Of a DNA stretch of 64,000 nucleotides, positions 18,333 through 29,031 are shown piece after piece. The stretch comes from Actinomycetes bacterium (GTDB lineage Bacteria > Actinomycetota > Acidimicrobiia > Acidimicrobiales > Palsa-688), in the NCBI GenBank assembly GCA_021787035.1, contig JAJYMM010000202.1, forward strand, positions 1 through 64,000. Direction: 5' to 3'. How positions within the stretch are numbered: position 1 is the first letter of the stretch; each line of letters opens with the position of its first letter. Both the position numbers and the translations under genes were made by a program. Below the pieces are notes generated by a model. That model saw nothing but the letters and a program-made list of their open reading frames with translations, made no database searches and had not been told where the DNA came from.

Positions 18333-20171
18333 ATGAGTGGCTCGCTGGCCGGCTCCGGTCCAGTGCCGAGTGGCCCAGTCCCGAGTGGCCCAGTCCCGAG
18401 TGGCCCAGTCCCGAGTGGCCCAGTCCCGAGTGGCCCAGTCCCGAGTGGCCCAGTCCCGAGTGGCCCGGTTCTGGTGGTCGATTACGGCGCCCAGTACGCC
18501 CAGCTGATCGCCCGGCGCGTTCGTGAAGCGCACGTCTACAGCGAGATCGTCCCCCATACCATGCCAGTCGGCGAGGTGCTGGCCCGCCGCCCTTCGGCCT
18601 TGATCCTCTCGGGTGGCCCCGAGAGCGTTTATGTTGAGGGAGCACCCAAGGCCGACCCGGCCCTTTTCTCATCGGGAGTACCGGTGCTCGGGATCTGCTA
18701 CGGGCTCCAGGCGATGGCGACCGCACTCGGTGGCGAGGTGGGCCGCACGGGCGGGGGAGAGTTCGGGCGGACGGAAGTGGTCCTGGGCAGGCCGTCCCAG
18801 CTCTTCGCCGGCTTCCCCGATCGCCAGGTCGTGTGGATGTCGCACCGCGATGCTGTGGTGAGGGCACCCGCGGGTTGCCATCCGACCGCGCAGAGCGCCG
18901 GTGCGGCGATTGCCGCGTTCGAAGACCCGGCCCGGCGCCTCTACGGCCTCCAGTGGCACCCCGAGGTGGTGCACACCGAGAACGGGCAGCTGGTGCTTGA
19001 GAACTTCCTCTACCGCTGCGCCGGGCTGGGGGCCTCATGGACGACGGCGAGCATCATCGATGACGCGGTGAAGTCCGTGGCCGAGACGGTGGGTAGCCAC
19101 CCCGTGATAGCGGGCTTGTCGGGCGGCGTCGATTCGGCCGTTGCGGCAGCGCTCGTCCAGCGAGCCGTAGGTGACCAACTGACCTGCGTGTTTGTCGACC
19201 ACGGGCTTTTGCGGGAGGGGGAGGCTGAAGAGGTTGAGCGCGACTTTGTGGCGGCGACGGGGGTGCGGCTCCACACCGTAAATGCCGAGCGGCAGTTCCT
19301 GGACGCTCTGGCGGCCCTTCCTGACCCGACGGACCCAGAGGCCAAGCGCAAGGCGGTGGGCCGCGAGTTCATCCGGGCCTTCGAGGTGGCGGCGCGGGAG
19401 GTGGTCGGGGGCGAGGTGCTCGCCAGCGCCGGGCAGGCCAGTGCCGGGCAGGCCAGTGCCGGGCAGGCCAGTGCCGGGCAGGCCAGTGCCGGGCAGGCCA
19501 GTGCCGGGCAGGCCAGTGCCGGGCAGGCCAGCGCCGGCGCCGCCGGCTCGCCCGCCTGGGGTGGGGCATCGCCCGGAGAGGTGCGCTTCTTGGTCCAGGG
19601 CACCCTCTACCCCGACGTCGTCGAGTCCGGGGGCGGCCAGGGAGCCGCCAACATAAAGAGCCACCACAACGTCGGTGGCCTCCCTGCGGACTTGAACTTC
19701 GAACTGGTCGAGCCGTTGCGGCGCTTGTTCAAGGACGAGGTGAGGGCGATAGGCGAGCAGCTCGGCTTGCCCGCGGGGATCGTTTGGCGCCAGCCGTTCC
19801 CTGGGCCAGGCCTTGCAATAAGGATCGTGGGCGCTGTCACGGAGGAGAGGCTCCGGGTCCTGCGCGTCGCGGACAGGATCGCGCGGGAGGAGCTTTCCCT
19901 TGCCGGCCTCGACCGGGATGTATGGCAGTGCCCGGTGGTGCTGCTAGCCGATGTCCGCTCGGTCGGGGTCCAAGGAGATTCCCGCACCTACGGCCACCCC
20001 ATCGTCTTGCGCCCGGTGACGAGCGAGGACGCGATGACCGCGGATTTTTCTCGGCTCCCCTACGACGTCCTCGCCCGCATCTCTACCCGTGTCACCAATG
20101 AAGTGCCCGAGGTCAACCGGGTCGTCTTGGACATCACGAGCAAGCCGCCCGGCACCATCGAGTGGGAATAG
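18333..20171 (+). CDS. guaA: GMP synthase (glutamine-hydrolysing) with two repeat expansions
   Basis: 612 residues against about 520 for typical GuaA. It converts XMP to GMP. The glutaminase domain (about 46-240) has the Cys nucleophile in GICYG near 122 and His and Glu in WHPEVVHTE. The ATP-pyrophosphatase domain starts at SGGVDS (about 263-268). The GMP-synthase dimer domain includes SHHNVGGLP and ends GTIEWE. The extra length has two sources: an N-terminal stretch of seven SGPVP units, and an insertion of seven ASAGQ units between REVVGGEVL and [12 protein letters not shown], where E. coli GuaA has a short loop. Both are in frame. The core is intact and the gene is presumably functional. 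Translation could instead start after the first repeat. Confidence 0.95.
   Translation: MSGSLAGSGPVPSGPVPSGPVPSGPVPSGPVPSGPVPSGPVPSGPVLVVDYGAQYAQLIARRVREAHVYSEIVPHTMPVGEVLARRPSALILSGGPESVYVEGAPKADPALFSSGVPVLGICYGLQAMATALGGEVGRTGGGEFGRTEVVLGRPSQLFAGFPDRQVVWMSHRDAVVRAPAGCHPTAQSAGAAIAAFEDPARRLYGLQWHPEVVHTENGQLVLENFLYRCAGLGASWTTASIIDDAVKSVAETVGSHPVIAGLSGGVDSAVAAALVQRAVGDQLTCVFVDHGLLREGEAEEVERDFVAATGVRLHTVNAERQFLDALAALPDPTDPEAKRKAVGREFIRAFEVAAREVVGGEVLASAGQASAGQASAGQASAGQASAGQASAGQASAGQASAGAAGSPAWGGASPGEVRFLVQGTLYPDVVESGGGQGAANIKSHHNVGGLPADLNFELVEPLRRLFKDEVRAIGEQLGLPAGIVWRQPFPGPGLAIRIVGAVTEERLRVLRVADRIAREELSLAGLDRDVWQCPVVLLADVRSVGVQGDSRTYGHPIVLRPVTSEDAMTADFSRLPYDVLARISTRVTNEVPEVNRVVLDITSKPPGTIEWE
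18361..18465 (+). repeat. 15-bp tandem repeat in guaA 5' end, 7 copies
   Basis: The unit CAGTCCCGAGTGGCC is repeated seven times; only the first copy differs, by one base. It encodes SGPVP repeats. Length and copy number equal those of the arrays at 8671-8775 and 19422-19526, with a different unit sequence. Confidence 0.95.
19422..19526 (+). repeat. 15-bp tandem repeat within guaA, 7 copies
   Basis: The unit GCCAGTGCCGGGCAG is repeated seven times, the first copy with one mismatch, followed by a diverged partial copy. It encodes ASAGQ repeats inserted in a surface loop of the ATP-pyrophosphatase half of GMP synthase. Confidence 0.95.
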
Positions 20172-20217
20172 CGGTTGGCCGACGGCAGTGATGGCTGCGG
20201 CGCCCGAAGTGTGAGGC

Positions 20218-20223
20218 TATACT
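20218..20223 (+). promoter_or_regulatory. Probable -10 box of the tRNA-Asp/tRNA-Phe operon
   Basis: TATACT lies about 50 bases before tRNA-Asp and is the only good -10 match between guaA and the tRNAs. The corresponding -35 region is poor. Confidence 0.4.
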
Positions 20224-20273
20224 GAGCAAGCCGTCAGGCTTCCGTTGGACGCGGCGGTGCACCAGTACAACTG

Positions 20274-20348
20274 GGACCTGTGGTGCAGCTCGGAGTGCAC
20301 GCCGGCCTGTCAAGCCGGAGGCCGCGGGTTCAAATCCCGTCAGGTCCG
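20274..20348 (+). tRNA. tRNA-Asp (anticodon GTC)
   Basis: The acceptor stem GGACCTG (20274-20280) pairs with CAGGTCC (20341-20347), with discriminator G. The anticodon loop CTGTCAA gives GTC. CCA is not encoded. One base separates it from tRNA-Phe. Confidence 0.96.
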
Positions 20349-20349
20349 C

Positions 20350-20422
20350 GGTCGGATAGCTCAGTCGGTAGAGCGCGCGCCTGAAAAGTGCGAGGTCGCC
20401 GGATCGACGCCGGCTCCGACCA
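20350..20422 (+). tRNA. tRNA-Phe (anticodon GAA)
   Basis: The acceptor stem GGTCGGA (20350-20356) pairs with TCCGACC (20415-20421), with discriminator A. The anticodon loop CTGAAAA gives GAA. The T loop reads ATCGACG, an A at the usual T54 position. Confidence 0.95.
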
Positions 20423-20442
20423 CCGATTGGTGGCCCGAAACA

Positions 20443-20468
20443 AGAGCTCGCCCCGAAAGGCGAGCTCT
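20443..20468. terminator. Bidirectional terminator hairpin between tRNA-Phe and bldC-like gene
   Basis: AGAGCTCGCC and GGCGAGCTCT form a perfect 10-bp stem around the 6-base loop CCGAAA. It lies between convergent units, after tRNA-Phe and just past the stop of the bldC-like gene. There is no U tract, as is common in high-GC actinobacteria. Confidence 0.7.
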
Positions 20469-20473
20469 CAGGG

Positions 20474-20698
20474 TCACCGCTCCGCGAGCTCCATCTGCTC
20501 GAGGCAGCGCTGGATCTCGGTCGCTCGGTACCGGCGGTGGCCACCCAGGGTGCGGATGGCCGTGATCTTGCCCGCTCTGGCCCACCGGGTCACAGTCTTG
20601 GGGTTGACACGGAAGAGCGCCGCGACCTCGGCTGGGGTGAGTAACGAATCGACCTGCTGCTCCTCGAGCATTACGGTGGCCTCCTCAGTGTCAGGCAT
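20474..20698 (-). CDS. bldC: BldC-like MerR-type DNA-binding regulator
   Basis: 74 residues, nearly all one winged-helix domain: LLTPAEVAALFRVNPKTVTRWARAG followed by ITAIRTLGGHRRYRATEI. This closely matches Streptomyces BldC (68 residues), a MerR-type protein without an effector domain that binds direct repeats cooperatively and controls development and other programmes. The match is strong over residues 17-68. The ATG at 20698 fits the usual length. It converges on the tRNA-Asp/Phe pair and is divergent from the S51 peptidase-like gene. In a non-sporulating actinobacterium the role is likely global regulation of other genes. Confidence 0.88.
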   Translation of the reverse strand: MPDTEEATVMLEEQQVDSLLTPAEVAALFRVNPKTVTRWARAGKITAIRTLGGHRRYRATEIQRCLEQMELAER

Positions 20699-20756
20699 GT
20701 CCCCCCAAAACGGTAAGGCTTAGAGCCATGAGGGCGCTACGGCCATATGGCATCAT

Positions 20757-20792
20757 TTGCTGCGGGCATCCCTTCTAGTTCATACTAGCTGG
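20757..20792 (+). promoter_or_regulatory. Leaderless promoter of the S51 peptidase-like gene
   Basis: TTGCTG (20757-20762) and CATACT (20781-20786) are separated by 18 bases. The GTG start codon at 20792 lies six bases after the -10, so the transcript probably begins at the start codon. Confidence 0.5.
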
Positions 20793-21598
20793 TGCCCCAG
20801 TGCGCAAAAGGACCCGAATTGTCCACCAGAGGACAGGGCGCTTTGCCTTCTGACAACGATGGGGGCGCCGCAGGGGCGTTCCGGGACGCGGGTGAGCTCG
20901 CCTTGGTCGGCGGGGGCGAGTGGAGCCCAGGCTGCGAGGTGTTCGACACTGCTCTTTTGGCGGCATCTTCGGCGCGCGAGGTCGTGGTCTTGCCGACCGC
21001 TGCCGCTTACACCCATCCCGAGCGTGCAATCGTCACTGCCAGCTCGTACTTCTCCAGACTTGGCGCGTCCGTCAAGGCCTGCATGGTCTTGCGCCGAGCT
21101 GACGCCGAAGACCTTTCCCTCGCCGCCCAGGTCCGCGCTTCGCGGTTCATATACCTGGCCGGGGGTTCGGTGCTGCACTTGCGTTCGGTCCTGAAGGCCT
21201 CGCCGGTCTGGGATGCCCTCGTCGAGGCGTGGGCGAGCGGGGCCGTGGTGGCCGCCTCTTCGGCCGGCGCGATGGTCCTCGGTGACACCATGGTCGACCC
21301 CCGCGGGGGTGCGCTTACCCTAGGGTTAGGCCTGCTCGCACCTTTCGCCGTGTTGCCCCATGCGAGCGACTGGTCCGAGGAAAAGACCCACCGCACGGTG
21401 AAGCTGGCGTCGGGCTCCCTCCGGATCGCGGCTATCGACGAGCGCACGGCCCTCCTACGCACCAGCGAGGGGCGGTGGCGCTCTCTCGGTGCCGGCAGCG
21501 TCACCGTCTGGGTTGGTGGCAGGCCGGGCAGCCTCGACGACCTCCGTGGCGTGGCGCCCGCCGGCACCGGATCCTTGTTGCCGGCCGACGACCACTAA
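20792..21598 (+). CDS. Peptidase S51 / cyanophycinase-like protein
   Basis: 268 residues with the class I glutamine-amidotransferase-like fold of family S51 (dipeptidase E, cyanophycinase). Landmarks are the N-terminal LALVGGGEW, IYLAGGSVLHLRSVL near 128 (the GG loop), and the nucleophile elbow AASSAGAMVLGD near 155, where Ser is followed by AGA. The expected catalytic His may be in LPHASDW near 190. Its true substrate cannot be read from sequence. The first 25 residues are low complexity, so the start could be slightly downstream, but the adjacent -10 box favours GTG 20792. It is followed after 22 bases by a cation exchanger gene, probably in one transcript. Confidence 0.8.
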   Translation: MPQCAKGPELSTRGQGALPSDNDGGAAGAFRDAGELALVGGGEWSPGCEVFDTALLAASSAREVVVLPTAAAYTHPERAIVTASSYFSRLGASVKACMVLRRADAEDLSLAAQVRASRFIYLAGGSVLHLRSVLKASPVWDALVEAWASGAVVAASSAGAMVLGDTMVDPRGGALTLGLGLLAPFAVLPHASDWSEEKTHRTVKLASGSLRIAAIDERTALLRTSEGRWRSLGAGSVTVWVGGRPGSLDDLRGVAPAGTGSLLPADDH

Positions 21599-21620
21599 CA
21601 AGAAATCATTTGGACGGTCG

Positions 21621-22622
21621 ATGCCCGGTTGGGTCGTGCCCGCGTTCGTCGCTGGCGCCCTGGTAAGCCTGTTCGCGAGCGCCCGGCTCGTGGCGGCGCT
21701 CGCACGAGTAGGGGCGCACTTTGGCCTGGCCGAAGTGGTGGTCGGACTGGTCGCGGCCCTCGCCGCGGACGGACCTGAGCTCACCAGTGCCCTGGCGGCC
21801 CAGCTGTCGGGTCATCGGGCGATAGGTGTCGGCGTCCTCTTCGGCTCCAACGTTTTCAACATTGCTGCTCTCCTCGGGGTCGGCTCGCTCGTGGCGGGGC
21901 GGGTGGTGCTCCACAGGCGGGTGGTCGCGCTCGAGGGCGTCACCGCCCTCGCAATTGCCGGCTGCGGTTTGGCCCTGGTTACAGGAGGGCTGGGGCCCGT
22001 GGCGGCCGCGCCGGTGACGTTTGCCGTCTTCATCCCCTACGTTGCCCTCTCGGCGTTGCCCTCCGAGCGTCTCCCAGTCCCCTCCCGCACCCGGACGTGG
22101 CTGGCTGGTGCGGTGAAAGAAGAGGCGGAGGAAGTCTCTCAGGCCTACCCGACCTCCGAGGGGGTGAGGCTGCGAAGGAGCGTCTCCACGGCCGCCGTGG
22201 CTCTCGTGACCGTCGTCGCTGCGAGCGTCTTGATGGAACACGCGGCTTCTGTCGGCGGGCCCGACCTGGGCCTGCCCGAAGTCGTCACAGGGGCAGTGGT
22301 CCTCGCCGCTGTCACGAGCCTCCCGAATGCCGTGGCCGCGCTTTACCTGGCCCGGCGGGGCAAGGGCGCCGCCATGCTGTCAGAAGCATTTAACTCCAAC
22401 ACGATCAATGTGGTCGGTGGCCTGGTCCTGCCGGCGGCCCTCGGAGGGCTGGCCCTCGGCCACCCCGGCGCAGCCAGCGTGTTCGCGGGCGCGGCGTACG
22501 CCGGCATCACGCTGCTCGCGGCCGCTCTTGCCTATGCCGGCCGCGGTGTGAGCCGCTGGGCGGCAGCCTCTCTGGTCGGGACCTACGCAGCGTTCCTCGG
22601 CGTCCTCGTCGCGCTGGCGTAA
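21621..22622 (+). CDS. CaCA-superfamily sodium/calcium exchanger-like membrane protein
   Basis: 333 residues from ATG 21621; the open frame reaches back to 21489 but that part overlaps the upstream gene in another frame and is not hydrophobic. There are about ten membrane helices in two inverted halves. The two alpha-repeats are recognisable: DGPELTSALAAQL then GVLFGSNVFNIAALLG in the first half, and AVTSLPNAVAALYLA then SEAFNSNTINVVGGL in the second. A charged cytoplasmic loop rich in Glu (about 165-185) separates them. The first repeat has DGPE where canonical members have GTSxPE, so ion specificity is uncertain. Convergent with the cyclophilin gene. Confidence 0.85.
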   Translation: MPGWVVPAFVAGALVSLFASARLVAALARVGAHFGLAEVVVGLVAALAADGPELTSALAAQLSGHRAIGVGVLFGSNVFNIAALLGVGSLVAGRVVLHRRVVALEGVTALAIAGCGLALVTGGLGPVAAAPVTFAVFIPYVALSALPSERLPVPSRTRTWLAGAVKEEAEEVSQAYPTSEGVRLRRSVSTAAVALVTVVAASVLMEHAASVGGPDLGLPEVVTGAVVLAAVTSLPNAVAALYLARRGKGAAMLSEAFNSNTINVVGGLVLPAALGGLALGHPGAASVFAGAAYAGITLLAAALAYAGRGVSRWAAASLVGTYAAFLGVLVALA

Positions 22623-22631
22623 CGAGCGCTA

Positions 22632-23486
22632 CTAGGACGCCGTGATCTTGATGGTGGTGATCTTGTAGACGACCTTGGGGGGGCAGCTGTCATTCGTAGC
22701 TGCAGCTGAGCTGCCTCCGGCATTGATCTTGTCCAGCGTCGCCAGGCTGCTCGCCCCAGTTGCCTGGCCGAAGTAGCTGTAGTTGGGCGTGAGCGACTTG
22801 CCACCGCTGCCGATCACGAAGAAGAACTGGCTGCCGTCACTGCTCGGGCTGCCTGAGTTGGCCATGGCGAGCGCCCCATTTGTGTAGACACTGGTGCTCT
22901 TGGGGGCCCCGCCGTTGAAGGAGTACCCAGGCCCGCCTGACCCGGTCCCGGTCGGGTCCCCGCCTTGGTCCACGAAGCCCGTGCAGACCCGGTGGAAGGC
23001 GGTGCCGTCGTAGAAGTGGTAGAGGGACAAGAACACGAAGTTGTTGACCGTGGTGGGGTTCTGTGCTGCCCGCAGGGCGACCGTGACGGGCCCCGCTGTG
23101 GTGCCGATCGTGGCGGTGTAGGTCTTAGCGGGGTTGATGCACATCGGGGGCTTGGACGTGAAGCGGGTGTAGTGCTTCGGGGACCCGGTGAGCGGAGGGC
23201 AGCCCACCTTGGCGGGGGCAGCTATCAGCGGCACCGAAACCGGGGGAGCCGTGGATGTCGAGGTCAAAGCCGTCGTGGAGGTGGTCGACGCCGACGTCTT
23301 GGATGCGACCGGCTTCTTCTTTCCCCCCGTGAGTACTGTGACCACCACCACGATCACGACGATGACGATGGCCGCGCCAGTACCGCCGAGGAAGACGCGT
23401 TGGCGCCTGCGCCTCTGCTCCTGCTGCATGCGCAGCTCTTTCATTGTCTTGTTACGTCGTTGTTGGACGCGCTTCTCAGACGGCAC
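22632..23486 (-). CDS. Membrane-anchored cyclophilin-type peptidyl-prolyl isomerase
   Basis: 284 residues. A highly basic cytoplasmic N-terminus (1-30) precedes one membrane helix rich in Val and Ile (about 33-53), a Ser/Thr linker, and an extracytoplasmic cyclophilin domain from about 120. Its core shows FVFLSLYHFYDGTAFHRVCTG, then DQGGDPTGTGSGGPGYSF and GALAMANSG, and SQFFFVIG. The catalytic Arg is present in the FHRV motif. This is the common actinobacterial PpiB-type architecture, assisting folding outside the cytoplasm. GTG start. Divergent from lysC. Confidence 0.93.
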   Translation of the reverse strand: MPSEKRVQQRRNKTMKELRMQQEQRRRRQRVFLGGTGAAIVIVVIVVVVTVLTGGKKKPVASKTSASTTSTTALTSTSTAPPVSVPLIAAPAKVGCPPLTGSPKHYTRFTSKPPMCINPAKTYTATIGTTAGPVTVALRAAQNPTTVNNFVFLSLYHFYDGTAFHRVCTGFVDQGGDPTGTGSGGPGYSFNGGAPKSTSVYTNGALAMANSGSPSSDGSQFFFVIGSGGKSLTPNYSYFGQATGASSLATLDKINAGGSSAAATNDSCPPKVVYKITTIKITAS

Positions 23487-23532
23487 GGCCGGGTAGCGTA
23501 GCCGAATGTGCAGGCTGGTAGCCTGCAGGGGC

Positions 23533-26710
<3,178 letters not shown>

Positions 26711-26758
26711 GCAGTCAGGTGCCGCCTTGGCGACCACGAGGTCGCCCGGCGACCGTCA

Positions 26759-27277
26759 TCAGATGAGGCGCTCCATGCTGACGACATCGAGCCAACGACC
26801 GAACTTGCGCCCAACTTCCTTCTCGATACCGATCACCTCGAAGCCGCAGGCGCTGTGGAGGGCGACGGAGGCCTCGTTGCCGCCCGCTATGCGGGCAATG
26901 ATGGCGTGGAACCCATGGGCTCCCGCGAGCTCGATCAGTTCTTCCAGGAGCACGCGGCCCACTCCCCGCCGCTGGTAGCCCGAGTGGACATAGACGGAGT
27001 CCTCGACCGTGGTGCTGTAGGCGGGCCGAGGCCGGTAGGGCGAAAGTGACCCGAAGCCGAAGACCAGGCCCTCCTCGCCGAGCGCCACGACCGCGGGGTA
27101 GGCGCCTGAGTGCTCAGTTACCCACTCGAGCTGTTCGGAGAGGGAGCGAGGGGTCATCTCGAAGGTGGCCGTTGTCTTTTCGACCGCCTCGTTGTAAATG
27201 GCCCGAGTGGCTTGTGCGTGTGACGCGCTGGCCGGTACCACCCGTAGCGCCAGCTTCTCGTCGCGGACTGTGGCCAC
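26759..27277 (-). CDS. GNAT-family N-acetyltransferase (phosphinothricin acetyltransferase-like)
   Basis: 172 residues in one GNAT domain. IYNEAVEKTTATFEM near 27-41 and SLSPYRPRPAYSTTVEDSVYV near 77-97 are typical of the Pat/MnaT branch, which acetylates methionine sulfone or sulfoximine and phosphinothricin. The acetyl-CoA loop is QRRGVGRVLLEEL (about 102-114). HSACGFEVIG is the usual C-terminal part. The gene stands alone, convergent with the aminotransferase and divergent from tRNA-Thr. Detoxification is the likely role. Confidence 0.88.
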   Translation of the reverse strand: MATVRDEKLALRVVPASASHAQATRAIYNEAVEKTTATFEMTPRSLSEQLEWVTEHSGAYPAVVALGEEGLVFGFGSLSPYRPRPAYSTTVEDSVYVHSGYQRRGVGRVLLEELIELAGAHGFHAIIARIAGGNEASVALHSACGFEVIGIEKEVGRKFGRWLDVVSMERLI

Positions 27278-27319
27278 GGCGGACAGGCTAGGCCCTGGCC
27301 GGCCCTGCCCGGCGGCGGC

Positions 27320-27325
27320 TACTAT
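27320..27325 (+). promoter_or_regulatory. Probable -10 box of tRNA-Thr
   Basis: TACTAT lies 28 bases before the tRNA, in the gap between it and the divergent GNAT gene. The -35 region has no clear match. Confidence 0.35.
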
Positions 27326-27352
27326 GAGCTGCGCGACCAGGAGTGTAGGCGC

Positions 27353-27425
27353 GCCCCCTTAGCTCAGTCGGCAGAGCACAGCCATGGTAAGGCTGGTGTC
27401 GTCGGTTCGATTCCGACAGGGGGCT
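27353..27425 (+). tRNA. tRNA-Thr (anticodon GGT)
   Basis: GCCCCCT (27353-27359) pairs with AGGGGGC (27418-27424), with discriminator T. The anticodon stem CAGCC/GGCTG encloses ATGGTAA, giving GGT. First of the conserved tRNA-Thr, tRNA-Met, rpmG series. Confidence 0.96.
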
Positions 27426-27598
27426 CGGACGGATCGGACGGACGATCGCGAAGAGGCGCCCCGCTCCGACCCCCGAGAGGTGGTCGCCGCCCCCTGCCCC
27501 GGGTAAGTTACACTCGCCATCTATGCGCAAGCCTCGACCGAGGCCGACCGGCGCGCCGGGGAGGCGCCCGGGCTTCGGTGCAACAAGGTCGGAGGCAG

Positions 27599-27671
27599 GG
27601 CGGCGTAGCTCAGTTGGCAGAGCACTCGGCTCATAATCGAGGAGTCGTCGGTTCGAGTCCGACCGCCGCTA
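27599..27671 (+). tRNA. tRNA-Met (elongator, anticodon CAT)
   Basis: GGCGGCG (27599-27605) pairs with CGCCGCT (27664-27670), the first pair being G-U, with discriminator A. The anticodon loop CTCATAA gives CAT. The paired position 1 argues against an initiator tRNA. Confidence 0.95.
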
Positions 27672-27714
27672 CGCAGGTTACTTTCAACAGGCAGCCACAA
27701 GAGGAGAGGGCCAG

Positions 27715-27879
27715 ATGGCCAAGAGCGAGAGAAGGGTGCAGGTGACACTGGCCTGCGAGGTGTGCAAGCGGCGCAACTACATCACGACCAAAAACAAGCA
27801 AAACGACCGCGACCGCATCGAGATGCAGAAGTACTGCCGCTGGGACCGCCGTCACACCCTCCACAAGGAGACCAGGTAA
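27715..27879 (+). CDS. rpmG: 50S ribosomal protein L33
   Basis: 54 residues, shorter than usual gene-calling cut-offs. It starts [18 protein letters not shown] and ends HTLHKETR, typical of L33. GAGGAGAGGG lies just upstream as ribosome binding site. The first zinc pair (CEVC, residues 14-17) is present, but the second pair is reduced to one Cys in KYCRWD; the fourth ligand position carries Asp. This is an intermediate between zinc-binding and zinc-free L33. Position after tRNA-Thr and tRNA-Met matches other actinobacteria, but the tRNA-Trp/secE block that often follows closely is 30 kb away. Confidence 0.95.
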   Translation: MAKSERRVQVTLACEVCKRRNYITTKNKQNDRDRIEMQKYCRWDRRHTLHKETR

Positions 27880-27884
27880 GGCCT

Positions 27885-28589
27885 TTGCCCGGGCGTCACT
27901 GGTCCGAGAAGGCGCTCGAGGTCTTGGTGGATGCCGCGCGCCGGGGTGAGCCGGGCGCGCCCGAGCAGCTCGTCCATGCGACCTGGCAGAGCACCTATAC
28001 CCTGGCCTTTCGACTTACGGGCAACGAGCAGGACGCCTTGGACGTAACCCAGGAGGCGTACTTGCGGGCGTTCCGTGGCCTGCCGAGGTTCCGGGGCGAG
28101 GCACGGTTTTCTACCTGGCTGTACCGGGTCACGGCAAACTGCGCGAGCAATCAGATGGCAAGCAAGAGGCGTTCGTGCCACGATCACCTCGACCCCGAGG
28201 GTGAGCGCTTCGCGAGCCTGGCGGACTCACGCCCGGAGCACGACCCCGAGACCGCCGCGTCTTCATGGGACGAGCGGGCGCTCTTGGCAGAGGCGCTCAT
28301 GCGCCTGCCGTGGAGGTTCCGCCAGGTGGTAGTCCTCCGCGACATCTATGACCTCTCCCACCGGGCAATCGCGTCTCAGGTGGGCATCTCCGAGGCGGCG
28401 GCCAAGGTCCGCTTGCAGCGCGCGAGGAAGCGCCTGCGCGATGACCTCTCCCGCCGGAGCCAAGAGACGGGAGGCTTGCGCCGCGCCAGGCCAGGTACCA
28501 GGCAGGCCCTGGCCCGCAGACCAGGCGATGGAACCTCTGACGGCATCCGGGTGGTTGTCAGTGACGACGACGATGTCATGGCCAGCTGA
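27885..28589 (+). CDS. ECF-family RNA polymerase sigma factor
   Basis: 234 residues from a TTG at 27885, six bases after the rpmG stop, with AAGG upstream. Region 2 is seen in LAFRLTGNEQDALDVTQEAYLRAFRGL and FSTWLYRVTANCASNQM (about 40-95). Region 4 is LPWRFRQVVVLRDIYDLSHRAIA then SQVGISEAAAKVRLQRARKRL (about 143-185). The domain pattern is the SigE/RpoE-like ECF type. After region 4 comes a 45-residue basic then acidic tail ending in a run of Asp, partly overlapping the anti-sigma start. A gene with an anti-sigma zinc motif follows and overlaps by 17 bases, so the pair is a sigma/anti-sigma module. Confidence 0.92.
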   Translation: MPGRHWSEKALEVLVDAARRGEPGAPEQLVHATWQSTYTLAFRLTGNEQDALDVTQEAYLRAFRGLPRFRGEARFSTWLYRVTANCASNQMASKRRSCHDHLDPEGERFASLADSRPEHDPETAASSWDERALLAEALMRLPWRFRQVVVLRDIYDLSHRAIASQVGISEAAAKVRLQRARKRLRDDLSRRSQETGGLRRARPGTRQALARRPGDGTSDGIRVVVSDDDDVMAS

Positions 28590-29031
28590 GCTCCCTCGCG
28601 TCCCGGCCGGAAGGCTGCCCAGGCACCCCCCACGGGCCGGGTACCTGCGGGCCTTGCTTTCCTGTGATGCTGTCTCCGAGGAGCTGCCACTGGTCGTGGA
28701 CGGCAGCAGGAGCCCGAGCCGGGCAATGTCCGAGCACCTCAGTTCGTGCTTGTACTGCCAGGCCGAGCTGGCCGGGTACCGCCATCTCCTCCGGGTACTT
28801 CGGAGCCTGAGTGATGTCCATGTCGGCCCCTCGGCGCCCCCGATGGGGGAAGAGGGTTGGCGCGCTATCCGGGAATGCCTCGAGGCGCGCTCGCGCTCAT
28901 GTGCACGCTGGAGGCTGGCTGGCTGCGTCGCGCTAGCTGCGGCCGCCCTTGGGGGCGGCGCTGCTCTTGCGCGCGCCACCCGACCGGCCGGCGTGCTCGC
29001 CGCTGTCCAGAGGGTCTTCACGCCTGCCTGA
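28573..29031 (+). CDS. Putative zinc-finger anti-sigma factor
   Basis: 152 residues from the ATG at 28573; the frame is open upstream, but only as a shadow of the sigma gene. The N-terminal half has the anti-sigma zinc signature HxxxCxxC (HLSSCLYC near residue 56), after a conserved ELPLVVDG-like helix. One membrane helix lies near 118-140 (CVALAAAALGGGAALA) and only about ten residues follow it, so there is almost no extracytoplasmic sensor. It should hold the ECF sigma factor at the membrane. The last 99 bases overlap, on the opposite strand, the 3' end of the histidine kinase gene. Confidence 0.8.
   Translation: MSWPAELPRVPAGRLPRHPPRAGYLRALLSCDAVSEELPLVVDGSRSPSRAMSEHLSSCLYCQAELAGYRHLLRVLRSLSDVHVGPSAPPMGEEGWRAIRECLEARSRSCARWRLAGCVALAAAALGGGAALARATRPAGVLAAVQRVFTPA

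Noticed and set aside
27521-27748. Minus-strand frame with [21 protein letters not shown]
   Set aside because: It is the antisense translation of tRNA-Met, a well-known annotation artefact.
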